This document shows positions 1 through 6,524 of a DNA stretch of 10,192 bases, one piece after another. Position 1 is the first letter of the stretch, and every line of letters starts with the position of its first letter. The stretch is from NCBI GenBank assembly GCA_958430865.1, contig CAUDNR010003835.1, positions 62,856 to 73,047 on the forward strand. Reading direction: 5' to 3'. A program made the translations under genes and the position numbers. The DNA is from Entrophospora sp. SA101 (Eukaryota > Glomeromycota > Glomeromycetes > Entrophosporales > Entrophosporaceae). The notes beneath the pieces were generated by a model, which searched no databases, had not been told where the DNA came from, and saw only the letters and a program-made list of their open reading frames with translations.

Positions 1-132
1 ATAAAGGAATAATAAAAGATATGTCACGTTGTATTTAAATATGTCACGGGAATTTTTTATGGACAATTTTCATATTCGATTTTGTAATATGAAGATCCTC
101 TACCCTTGAAATTTCAAATACAGTATAAAGAA

Positions 133-150
133 TTTCGCAACTGTGCGAAA
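133..150. repeat. Short perfect hairpin, 7-bp stem
   Basis: The arms tttcgca (133-139) and tgcgaaa (144-150) are exactly complementary around a 4-base loop. It lies 21 bases before another perfect palindrome and belongs to the cluster of small hairpins at the left end of the window. No function can be read from it. Bases 1-132 before it hold no gene; the only structure seen there is a 10-base direct repeat, atatgtcacg, at 19-28 and 39-48. Confidence 0.5.
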
Positions 151-170
151 GTCAAAGGGTTTTTGCCATA

Positions 171-225
171 AGTCAAAACTAGTTTTGACTTTTGACTTTT
201 GATTTAGTTTCAAAATAGTTTTGGA
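171..225. repeat. Palindrome plus repeat arm related to 911-987
   Basis: Bases 171-190 form a perfect 20-base palindrome with the core gtcaaaactagttttgac, followed by a run of tttgac-like units. The 15 bases at 210-224 (tcaaaatagttttgg) are the exact reverse complement of 912-926, and gtcaaaactagttt recurs at 957-970. The two stretches look like opposite-facing copies of one short repeat about 700 bases apart. This could be a pair of element ends or two independent insertions; the sequence does not decide. Confidence 0.55.
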
Positions 226-239
226 TGGGTATATGCAGG

Positions 240-411
240 TTGAGTACTGCACTTCGTGCAGTGAGTATAGTGCGAACATAAAAAATTAGAGATTGAGTAC
301 AGTAAGTACAGTTATAAATCCCACATACCCAACCCAAAAAAGGCATGTACAATTATCATTGCCAAAAAATGATTTGTACTATACTCACTGCACGAAGTGT
401 ACAGTACTCAA
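240..411. mobile_element. Inverted-repeat (MITE-like) element, about 172 bp
   Basis: The left arm 240-273 and the right arm 376-411 are reverse complements over about 34 bases apart from a 2-base gap and one mismatch near the inner end. The left arm contains a perfect hairpin at 246-262 (actgcac, loop ttc, gtgcagt), so each arm can also fold on itself. The interior holds a third copy of the gattgagtac motif (near 292) and a weaker inverted pair, gggtatatgc (228-237) against cccacataccc (320-330). There is no coding potential and no clear target-site duplication, so transposon family and exact ends are unknown. A simple structured repeat is an alternative reading. Confidence 0.65.
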
Positions 412-697
412 TCTAACACAACCGGTTTTGGACACCAACACTGATATTCAATAAGGCTACTACAAAATTATAAATCAAAGAAAATAACAAACAAAAACAT
501 CTAAATAAAATTTCAAATCTTTTATAATCATGGTATAGCAAACCTTCAGTATCACAACAAAAAAATATTAAAATAATTTTTCCGAAGGCCAGAAAGTTTT
601 CTTGTAGAATTTCTATTTGTAAATAATGCATATCTTAATTATTTGTAATTTAAACAACAAACTATTCATGTAACTTGGATACTCAAAATTAATTCAA

Positions 698-765
698 ACA
701 ATAACTTTTATTTGAATAGAAACTTTAAAACAAGTAACACCAGTGACAAAGTTACTAAAGCATTC
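698..765 (+). repeat. Dispersed repeat, copy 1 (inverted copy at 1864-1950)
   Basis: Reading forward, this stretch matches the reverse complement of 1864-1950: taacttttatttgaatag, then ctttaaaac, then aagtaacaccagtgac, then aaagcattc, in the same order. Gaps of about 9 and 5 bases separate the blocks. The central agtgac-aaa-gttact (742-756) is the imperfect counterpart of the perfect hairpin cagtgac-ttc-gtcactg at 1877-1893. Two copies in opposite orientation, one of them an insertion relative to a paralogous segment, indicate a mobile non-coding repeat. No terminal inverted repeat could be fixed. Confidence 0.65.
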
Positions 766-774
766 CCTAATTTA

Positions 775-808
775 TGAGGATAATATTGAATAGAGAGGGT
801 ATTTACTA
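775..808 (+). repeat. Dispersed 34-bp repeat, copy 1 (copy at 9131-9164)
   Basis: This block matches 9131-9164 in the same orientation at 32 of 34 bases, with the shared core gagggtatttacta. Looser similarity continues rightward as a ttttggg-containing tail. The other copy lies about 130 bases beyond the 3' end of the hAT transposase remains, so the repeat may be part of a transposon terminus. That link is inference. Confidence 0.6.
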
Positions 809-910
809 ATATTTTTGGGTTGGGATTATTTTCAAGTCAAACTTGTAATTATTCAAGAAGTTATTGTAAAAATAAATACACAAAATTTTGAGTTATAATG
901 TAGTTGGTCG

Positions 911-987
911 CCCAAAACTATTTTGAGAAAGTCAAAACTAAAATTAAAAGTTATATGTCAAAACTAGTTTCGACTTCTAGTTTTGGA
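911..987 (-). repeat. Repeat arm facing the copy at 171-225
   Basis: It starts with ccaaaactattttga (912-926), the exact reverse complement of 210-224, and carries gtcaaaactagttt (957-970), identical to the start of the palindrome at 172-185. It passes directly into the gttttgga motif at 980-1000, which is also found at 425-445. The same short pieces recur in several arrangements within 1 kb, as expected from repeated insertion and rearrangement of one small repeat family. Confidence 0.5.
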
Positions 988-1026
988 AATCAACACTAAT
1001 ACTAATACATGTAAAATAATAATATA

Positions 1027-1411
1027 GTGGCAATCATCTAAAGACATCATCAAATGTTGCCAATCTTTAAGTGCTGATACTTTATTAAATATGGGCTATT
1101 TTACCAAAAACTCTCTATTTTTGCAATATTCTAGACATGAAAAATAATGTAATAGAAAGTTTTTTTTGAGTTATTTAATTAAAAAAAAAGTTATAATGGT
1201 TTAAAGTTGGGTAACTTTGCTATTTTATTTGAAATTTCGGCAACTATATATCTAAACTGCAATTTACAGATTATATACCAATTATTCACGTGACAAAGTC
1301 ACAGATCTTTTACAAATTTGGATTTATTTATATATATTGGATTCTTTATAAAGCAAGATCAGCTTAAAATTTTCGAGTGGCGCAGCACGTGATGTCTTTA
1401 GATGATTCGCA
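1027..1411. mobile_element. MITE-like element with ~36-bp terminal inverted repeats
   Basis: Bases 1032-1049 (aatcatctaaagacatca) are the perfect reverse complement of 1390-1407. Weaker complementarity extends outward (gtggc at 1027 against gcacc at 1409) and inward to about 36 bases per arm. The interior of about 310 bases is AT-rich, has no ORF, and contains the small hairpin gtgac-aaa-gtcac at 1290-1302. A target-site duplication is not clear; ata flanks both sides but is too short to be convincing. Size, terminal repeats and lack of coding capacity fit a miniature inverted-repeat transposon of unknown superfamily. Confidence 0.65.
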
Positions 1412-1789
1412 CCATACCAAAATTACAAATTTGATTAAAATTTTAATAAATAATACTAATGAAAAAGAAGGAAAAAAGTACTAGTTTCGAATTGAGAAGT
1501 GGAAAATCAATAATAATTGTTCTTCAATTATGACAGACTTTTGAGATGAAAAAACTTATTGTCGCCAGAGTTTCGACAAATAAATTTTTTATGATAATTC
1601 TTTAGAAATCGATTTAATGATTGAATAAATAATTTTTAAACAGTCGCATAATATTTAACGTTTGTTTTTTTTTTTTTTTTTGATATTCATCATTTCAAAT
1701 ATTCTAAGAATCAAAGTCATCACATTTTTTCTATTAGTTTACTCTAGTACTCTTATAAAAATATAATATTTTTATTTATGAGAATATTA
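1412..1789. other. Intergenic AT-rich stretch with T17 tract and imperfect palindrome
   Basis: No gene is visible. A run of 17 T lies at 1665-1681. Bases 1733-1802 form an imperfect inverted repeat about 70 bases long, bounded by attagttta and taaactaat, which are exact reverse complements, with the centre near 1766. Its right arm reaches the left edge of the duplicated segment at about 1790, so it could mark an old breakpoint or simply be a hairpin repeat. Confidence 0.45.
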
Positions 1790-1827
1790 AATGTAAACTA
1801 ATAACAAAAAGAAAGGCACAAAAAATG

Positions 1828-1948
1828 AAATACAAATTAAAAGTAAAATATTTAAAACTAGATGAATGCTTTATGACAGTGACTTCGTCACTGGTGTTAC
1901 TTGTTATTTACTGTTTTAAAGTCTCTATTCAAATAAAAGTTACTATTT
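1828..1948 (-). mobile_element. ~120-bp repeat insertion in the 3' flank of copy A
   Basis: Copy B runs directly from caaaaaatg (ending at 5120) to taagctaaatgattt. Copy A interrupts the same junction with about 120 bases. The inserted DNA contains the inverted counterpart of the repeat at 698-765 and the perfect hairpin cagtgac-ttc-gtcactg at 1877-1893. Presence in one paralogous segment, absence from the other and a second copy 1.1 kb away together support a mobile insertion, or else a deletion from copy B. Exact ends are blurred by A-rich sequence. Confidence 0.6.
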
Positions 1949-1977
1949 GTTAAAAATAAACTAAAATAATTCAATTT

Positions 1978-1983
1978 TTTATT
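1978..1983 (-). terminator. Possible polyadenylation signal for the 2018-2950 gene
   Basis: Bases 1978-1983 read AATAAA on the minus strand, 34 bases past the stop codon at 2018-2020. The matching place in the second gene copy is conserved in surroundings but reads GATAAATA there. In DNA this AT-rich such a hexamer is common by chance, so the call is tentative. Confidence 0.3.
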
Positions 1984-2017
1984 TATCTCTCAAAACTGTA
2001 GTAGGGCTTTCTCTAGT

Positions 2018-2950
2018 TCATGATTGTAAGCCACCCACAATTGAATTTCTCTTTGCTTCTTCTTCTGCCTTTTCTTCTGCCAATTTCTCTGCTGCATTAA
2101 TGACGATTCCTCCTAGGACAAATGACACAGCACTTATGGTCAAAAAAAGTTTTGTCCAGATAGGTTCAAGATTTAATAACAGCATTGTAATTACATCGCC
2201 CACAAATACAAGTAATAACAAAGACTGATAGAACTGCCCCTTTATGATATTTTTTACTATTTGATTTTCTTTTTTTCCTGTTCCATTGCTTTTTTTTGGT
2301 TTTTCACCAATAACAATAATAACGTAAATGCATTTTATAGTGGCACAAAGAACCATTAATAGAGTTGGTATAACAATGAATAAGTAATTGTCAGTTTTAT
2401 AATGACCGCGAGAAACATATATCCCAAAAAATATAAATTGTGATGCATCAAGAAAAAAGGCTAGAACAAGACTTGCACAGAACACCGATTTAGGATTTCG
2501 GAGCAAAAAGTTATGCATTATATTCCCCTCGTGAGAATGATGATTGATGGTGTAAATTGATAAGTGGATTGTAATACTTGTGTATAAGATTGTTATAAAC
2601 CCCACTACTAATATTATGGAGACATACTTGATGAATAAATCGTCACTGGTATCGTGGTATTTTTTTATACAAAACCAAGTAAAAAAGCCAGCTTTTAAGA
2701 AAATAACAATAAAAGAGAGACCTGTGTAGAACCATATTTCTGTAATATCAATCTCTGATTCTTTGATGCTGAAATAAGCGAGAAGCAAAATAGCTATTGA
2801 TGATGTGTAATCGAAAACGACATCAGTCTTGTCATCTGTCGAGATTGGCATAGCCACCACCTTTGTTATCATCGTCGAAAAATTTATTAAAAAAAAGATT
2901 ATAAACAGTTTCATTGGAAAATGTGATTGAAAAAACTTCGATTCTACCAT
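2018..2950 (-). CDS. Signal-peptide plus seven-helix membrane protein, paralogue A (310 aa)
   Basis: I do not recognise the family. What can be seen: residues 12-33 form a hydrophobic N-terminal segment ending in K-V-V-A, a plausible signal-peptidase site. Hydrophobic helices then lie at about 47-62, 72-95, 106-135, 155-178, 188-214, 238-260 and 265-287. The loop at 215-237 is rich in Lys, and residues 288-302 form an acidic/basic Ala-Glu-Lys tail that may be helical. By the positive-inside rule the basic loop and tail would be cytosolic and the mature N-terminus outside. The most conserved motif against paralogue B is Q-F-Y-Q-S-L with F-V-G-D in helix 6. The ORF extends upstream to 2977, but I start at 2950 because paralogue B shares this Met, the sequence before it differs by non-triplet indels, and the context is good (A at -3, G at +4). 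A receptor, transporter accessory or other membrane role are all open. Stop is TGA; no intron is needed. Confidence 0.85.
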   Translation of the reverse strand: MVESKFFQSHFPMKLFIIFFLINFSTMITKVVAMPISTDDKTDVVFDYTSSIAILLLAYFSIKESEIDITEIWFYTGLSFIVIFLKAGFFTWFCIKKYHDTSDDLFIKYVSIILVVGFITILYTSITIHLSIYTINHHSHEGNIMHNFLLRNPKSVFCASLVLAFFLDASQFIFFGIYVSRGHYKTDNYLFIVIPTLLMVLCATIKCIYVIIVIGEKPKKSNGTGKKENQIVKNIIKGQFYQSLLLLVFVGDVITMLLLNLEPIWTKLFLTISAVSFVLGGIVINAAEKLAEEKAEEEAKRNSIVGGLQS

Positions 2951-3002
2951 GTTTTTTTGGTAATGTGTAATGAGCAAATTTGTAATTTGTATATTTGATA
3001 TA

Positions 3003-3624
3003 AAAATAGGGTTTTTGGTTTAGGTTCGGTTCGGTTTTTTGTGAAACTAAAATCTCTATGTTTATCAGCCAGGTTATTAATTATATCACGTGAAAATTTA
3101 ATATGAAATATTATTATTATTATTATTATTATTATTAAATAGATTTTTAATTATTATGTCGAAGATGTAAAATGATAGCTATCCTTTTTATATTAGTTGA
3201 AAAATGGTAAACAAATTGATTAGGCATCATGATTATTTTTACAACTTGTTTTTTTTTCCAAATTCAATTCACCTCTTCTCCAAACAACTTATTTTGTTGG
3301 TTTTTTAAATGCGCAGAACAAAACAAACAATTTATTAAAAGATAGGTTAATAACCCTTTTAACTTTTAAGTTATTAAAATAGGTTATTAACTGCCCATCA
3401 CTAATAGCAACACAATAAAAAATAACTATTTCTATTACTATGTTGCATTCAATTCGACCCTTCTATTTTGTTATTGTTTTTTCCATTTCAAGCAACATAT
3501 CATTACTATTATTATATATACAACCCAAGATGATTTTGAATGAAAATGATTTATTTTTTCAAACTCATTTAGGAAATATAATTTAAAAAATATTCTATTA
3601 TTATTATGATGCAATTGTTTATTC
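3003..3624. other. Extra 5'-flank block present only in copy A
   Basis: Copy B has only about 160 bases between its leader and the shared 5'-flank block; copy A has about 620. The block contains a GGTTC-type tandem (near 3022-3042), an (ATT)9 microsatellite, and 9-bp arms ggttattaa (3072-3080) and ttaataacc (3347-3355), which could bound a ~284-bp insertion. A further 10-bp inverted repeat, gttaataacc (3346-3355) and ggttattaac (3382-3391), follows. No ORF is seen. Insertion into A and deletion from B are both possible. Either way, the distance from promoter sequence to gene differs greatly between the paralogues. Confidence 0.5.
3110..3136. repeat. (ATT)9 microsatellite
   Basis: Nine uninterrupted ATT units. 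It lies in the 5' flank of paralogue A, about 160 bases upstream of its start codon, and is absent from the corresponding flank of paralogue B. Length variation between isolates would be expected. Confidence 0.9.
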
Positions 3625-3746
3625 TATTAGACTATATTTAGCTGTCCAATGAAGAAGGTTTCCATATTAGTATAGTATTTTTTTGTTATTGCGTTTTCTG
3701 TATTTTATTTTCCGTGAACCTTTTTGTGTTGTTTTATTTAAAGTTG

Positions 3747-3758
3747 CAGTTATCCGGT
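3747..3758 (-). promoter_or_regulatory. Conserved 5'-flank motif ACCGGATAACTG, copy A
   Basis: On the minus strand this reads ACCGGATAACTG and is identical at 6513-6524 in copy B, inside a shared block of about 27 bases in otherwise drifting AT-rich flank. It lies about 800 bases upstream of the start codon here and about 370 bases in copy B. Conservation suggests a regulatory element or part of the transcribed leader, but common ancestry alone could explain a match this short. Confidence 0.35.
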
Positions 3759-3812
3759 CCAATTTATATTCAAAAGTAATCTATATATACATCAAAAATT
3801 TTTTAGAGAAAT

Positions 3813-3820
3813 ACCGCCAG
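3813..3820. repeat. Target-site duplication, left copy
   Basis: The 8 bases accgccag are repeated exactly at 3934-3941 on the other side of the transposon at 3821-3933. A duplication of 8 bases is characteristic of hAT-superfamily insertion. Confidence 0.85.
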
Positions 3821-3933
3821 TAGGGTTTGTATTCATGAATATCATAAGGGTCACACTATTAAAATCAAGTGATCAACTCATGATTTTTTGCTGTTTTAAT
3901 AGTGTGTAACCCCCTTAATGAATAAAAACCCTA
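3821..3933. mobile_element. hAT-type MITE, 113 bp, complete
   Basis: The element begins TAGGGTTTGTATTCAT and ends with the reverse complement of TAGGGTTTTTATTCAT, so the outer 16 bases match at 15 positions. Complementarity continues inward, with small gaps, through cacactattaaaa on the left and ttttaatagtgtg on the right, to roughly 40 bases per arm. It is flanked by perfect 8-bp duplications (3813-3820, 3934-3941). Eight-base duplications with a TAGGG-type terminus fit the hAT superfamily. It has no coding capacity and would need a transposase in trans. The corresponding site in copy B, near 6607-6617, lacks the element. Confidence 0.85.
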
Positions 3934-3941
3934 ACCGCCAG
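3934..3941. repeat. Target-site duplication, right copy
   Basis: Exact repeat of accgccag at 3813-3820, marking the right boundary of the hAT-type element. Confidence 0.85.
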
Positions 3942-4048
3942 AAAAGAATGCAACTTTATTCCATCCAAATAAATTTGTTGTGTTAAATTTATGAAGCCTT
4001 CCTCAACTGAATTATGAATGGATAATAATAATCAACATTTTCATATAA

Positions 4049-5081
4049 GTAAGTCTTGAATAAAAAAATTTCGCAACCAATTTAAGTCATTCGCATCATG
4101 CAAGGTACGTAGCAAAAACTCATTTTAGTAAGATCCAATCCGGGGATGATATATTATTCACCAAAAAAGTCCGTATATATATGAATAATTGTCAATGCAA
4201 AAATTACGCGGCAATATCATGCATATAAAAACAAATTGATATACTGTTTTGCAAAGTTAAAAGTAGTTTTCAAAATTACATATAACCTATATTAAACTTG
4301 TAACAAATTTTGTTGTAACAAGTTTATAAATATTCGATATATTAATAAATCTTGAACAATAATTTTGTTTTTAATTCCTTTGCCACCTTTGCCAATGAGG
4401 AGTTCATTCAGAAGGTAAACGGTATTACTGTATTAGAATAAATTCTTAAAAATAATATCCTTGTCCGTATGTGAATTTAGAAGCATTAAAATACATTCTA
4501 ATTCAAACATACAGAGAGTATAATAATAGTAATAATAATGATAGTAGCAGTAATAATAATATCGACAAGCTTAATACCATCTGAAATTTTTTTTCATCAA
4601 CTGGGATTTATTTAAGTTCTTAGCCGGTTAACATCATTACTTGTGTGTGGGGTTATCTTTTCTTCCAATTCAAATTCCAAAAATCACTAACTATCACTTC
4701 AATTCTATACAATTCACCATACACTGCCAATTACTTAATCAATCTATAGCAGAACGCCGTTTCATCGCTATCTTTGTTGATGAATTTAATGGTATTTATG
4801 TACATTGATATCTTTACTGATGAATTTTAATGGTTAGGAAAATAATTATTTTATTCTTTTTACTTAATAATTTTGATAACTTTATTATACATATCTTTTT
4901 TTATGGTACATTACTGTACCAGTGAAAAGAAAGATGATTATATAAACATTACATGGTTATGACGATTATAATAAGCAAAGGAAAATTTGTGCGAATTTCC
5001 CATTTGATAGCAAGCATCATTTTTTTTAGAATAGTTTCGTTTTCAGAATTAATTATGCTAAAGGTAATATCTATTATTTTT
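4049..5081. other. Spacer between the duplicated segments, no gene seen
   Basis: No convincing coding region lies here; the longest protein-like stretches are only about 20-25 codons. Structures seen are a near-palindrome at 4294-4325 built on aaacttgt and acaagttt, a degenerate TAA/TAG/TGA trinucleotide run at 4521-4562, and a direct repeat at 4769-4834. It is not detectably shared with either duplicated copy, so it is the sequence between the units of the tandem or a later insertion. Confidence 0.5.
4769..4834. repeat. Two-unit tandem repeat, 40-bp period
   Basis: The unit tatctttgttgatgaattt followed by aatggt (4769-4793) recurs at 4809-4834 with two substitutions and one extra T. It is an ordinary short tandem duplication in the spacer, with no evident function. 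Confidence 0.7.
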
Positions 5082-5197
5082 AATGTAAACTAATAACAAA
5101 AAGAAGATAAACAAAAAATGTTTTTTTTAAAAAAATAAGCTAAATGATTTAATTTTTCTATTTATCTAAATTAGCTCTCAATCTATATTTTTTTTTT

Positions 5198-6145
5198 CTA
5201 ATCCTTCATCCCAACCCTTTTTTCTTCCATATTTGAATCTTTTTCATTCATTGTATCTTTTTCCACCTTTTTCTCTCCAGCATTGATGGCAATTCCTCCT
5301 AGTACAAATGATACAGCACTTGTGGTCAAATAAACTTTTGTCCAGATAGGATCAAGATTTAACAATAACATTGCAATTATATCACCCACAAATATAAGCA
5401 ACATTAGTGACTGATAGAACTGTCTGCTTATGATATATTTTATTGCATTTTTTTTCATTGTTTCAATTGCTTCAATTGTTTCATTTGTTTTATCTTTTTT
5501 TTCTACTTTGCTACTTTTAATAACGTGAAGGCATTTTCCGGTGGCACAAAGAAACATTAATACAGTCGGTATAAAAACGAACAAGTATTTGTAAGATTCA
5601 TAGTAACCACGAGAAGCATATATCCAAAAAAATATAAAATGTGATACATTATAAAGAACAACTTGTAAAAGGCTCATCAAAAATTGTAATCTACCAATTT
5701 TGAGTAAATAGTGACTTATTTTTTCCCGGAACCCATCAATTCTAATGCTGTAAAGTGATATGTAGATTGTAAAACTTGTGTAAATAAAAGTAATAAACCC
5801 CATTGTTATTGTTATCATGAGATACACGATGAATAAAAAGTCGTCGGTATCGTAATATTTTTTTATACAAAGCCAGATAAACAAGCAGACTTTTGAGAAA
5901 AGAAAACCAAAAGCGAGGAATAGATGAGCCCGCATTTCTTGAATGTTTGGCTCTTTAATGCTGAAATAAGCGAGAAGCAAAAGAACGATTGATATCATAT
6001 AATCGAAAACGACATCAGTATTGTCATCTGTCGAGGTTGGCACAGCCACCACCTTTGTTATCATCATCGAAAAAATTATTAAAAAAAAGATTATAATAAA
6101 CTGTTTCATAGGAAAAAGTGATTGGAAAAACTTCGATTGCACCAT
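5198..6145 (-). CDS. Signal-peptide plus seven-helix membrane protein, paralogue B (315 aa)
   Basis: Tandem paralogue of the 2018-2950 gene, of unrecognised family. The first ~67 residues and the last ~50 membrane-region residues are each about 80% identical to paralogue A by hand count; the middle, about 68-205, is far less similar. It has a signal-like segment at 12-34 ending K-V-V-A, helices at about 48-63, 73-94, 103-133, 153-176, 187-206, 241-263 and 268-289, and a Lys/Glu-rich loop at 207-240. The hydrophilic tail at 290-315 is rich in Lys, Glu and Met and differs from that of A. The frame is open back to 6235, but the conserved M-V-(E/Q)-S-K-F-F start at 6145 is preferred: the leaders differ by 2-base indels on the upstream side, and the context is A at -3, G at +4. 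Stop is TAG. It looks intact, with no intron needed. Seven-helix receptor-like topology is an inference from hydrophobicity only. Confidence 0.85.
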   Translation of the reverse strand: MVQSKFFQSLFPMKQFIIIFFLIIFSMMITKVVAVPTSTDDNTDVVFDYMISIVLLLLAYFSIKEPNIQEMRAHLFLAFGFLFSKVCLFIWLCIKKYYDTDDFLFIVYLMITITMGFITFIYTSFTIYISLYSIRIDGFREKISHYLLKIGRLQFLMSLLQVVLYNVSHFIFFWIYASRGYYESYKYLFVFIPTVLMFLCATGKCLHVIKSSKVEKKDKTNETIEAIETMKKNAIKYIISRQFYQSLMLLIFVGDIIAMLLLNLDPIWTKVYLTTSAVSFVLGGIAINAGEKKVEKDTMNEKDSNMEEKRVGMKD

Positions 6146-6512
6146 TTTTTTGGTAATATAATGAGCAAATTTGTATATTGTATAATTGACATAAAAGACG
6201 TTTGTGGAGAAATGTGAGCTATATCTTTTTAACAATAGTTAAGATGTATAATTTATCAAAAATCTGTCCTTTTATTAACAATCTTAACAAATATTTGCTG
6301 CAAAGTCAGTTTTTTGTTTTTTTTTTAAAAAAAAACAATACATATAAACGTTTAATTAGACCATATTTGGCTGTTAAATAAAGGTTTTCCTCCCCATCTA
6401 AAAAACAAAGGTGCGTACAAAATGTTTTGTTCCCTGTTTTTAAAACCCACCTTCCTAATATAGTATTTTGTTATTTTATTTTCTATAAGCCTTTTTGTAT
6501 TATTTAAAGCTA

Positions 6513-6524
6513 CAGTTATCCGGT
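6513..6524 (-). promoter_or_regulatory. Conserved 5'-flank motif ACCGGATAACTG, copy B
   Basis: Identical to the motif at 3747-3758 in copy A and about 370 bases upstream of the start codon at 6145. Neighbouring blocks (aaag-t-cagttatccggt, and tatagtatttt further left) are also shared. A regulatory role is possible but not shown. Confidence 0.35.

Larger units (their letters stand above)
412..1026. other. Gene-poor stretch with dispersed repeats
   Basis: I see no convincing gene here. A 72-codon minus-strand ORF (413-631) runs through it. Its product would be hydrophobic with two possible membrane stretches, but its 3' end runs into the repeat arm ending at 411, and I would not annotate it as a gene. 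The 21 bases starting with gttttgga at 425-445 recur at 980-1000 with 18 of 21 identical, suggesting two copies of one element end. The other repeats in this stretch are listed separately. Confidence 0.5.
1790..4048 (-). repeat. Segmental duplication, copy A
   Basis: This segment is paralogous to 5082-6753 in the same orientation. Aligned blocks are 1790-1827 with 5082-5120 (3' flank), the gene at 2018-2950 with 5198-6145, the leader up to about 3003 with that up to about 6195, the 5' flank at about 3626-3800 with 6355-6570, and 3942-4048 with about 6617-6753. Copy A is longer because of three extra pieces: about 1828-1948, about 3003-3624 and the transposon at 3821-3933. Upstream and downstream DNA were both carried, so this was DNA-level duplication and not retroposition. 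Confidence 0.8.

Noticed and set aside
413..631. 72-codon minus-strand ORF as a small membrane protein gene
   Set aside because: It lies among repeats, its stop abuts a repeat arm, no homologue is recognised, and a hydrophobic peptide of this length is easily produced by AT-rich DNA.
1665..1681. T17 tract as the poly(A) tail of a retroposed copy of the membrane-protein gene
   Set aside because: It lies outside the duplicated segment, and both copies share non-transcribed-looking upstream flank, which retroposition would not carry.
3821..3936. Interstitial telomere repeat (TTAGGG-like tagggttt and ccctaa)
   Set aside because: The motif occurs once at each end of a single inverted-repeat element and is not tandem; ccctaa partly arises from joining the element end to the target duplication.
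4358..4440. Short protein-like plus-strand frame of about 25 codons
   Set aside because: Bounded by stops on both sides with no continuation in neighbouring DNA; compatible with chance.
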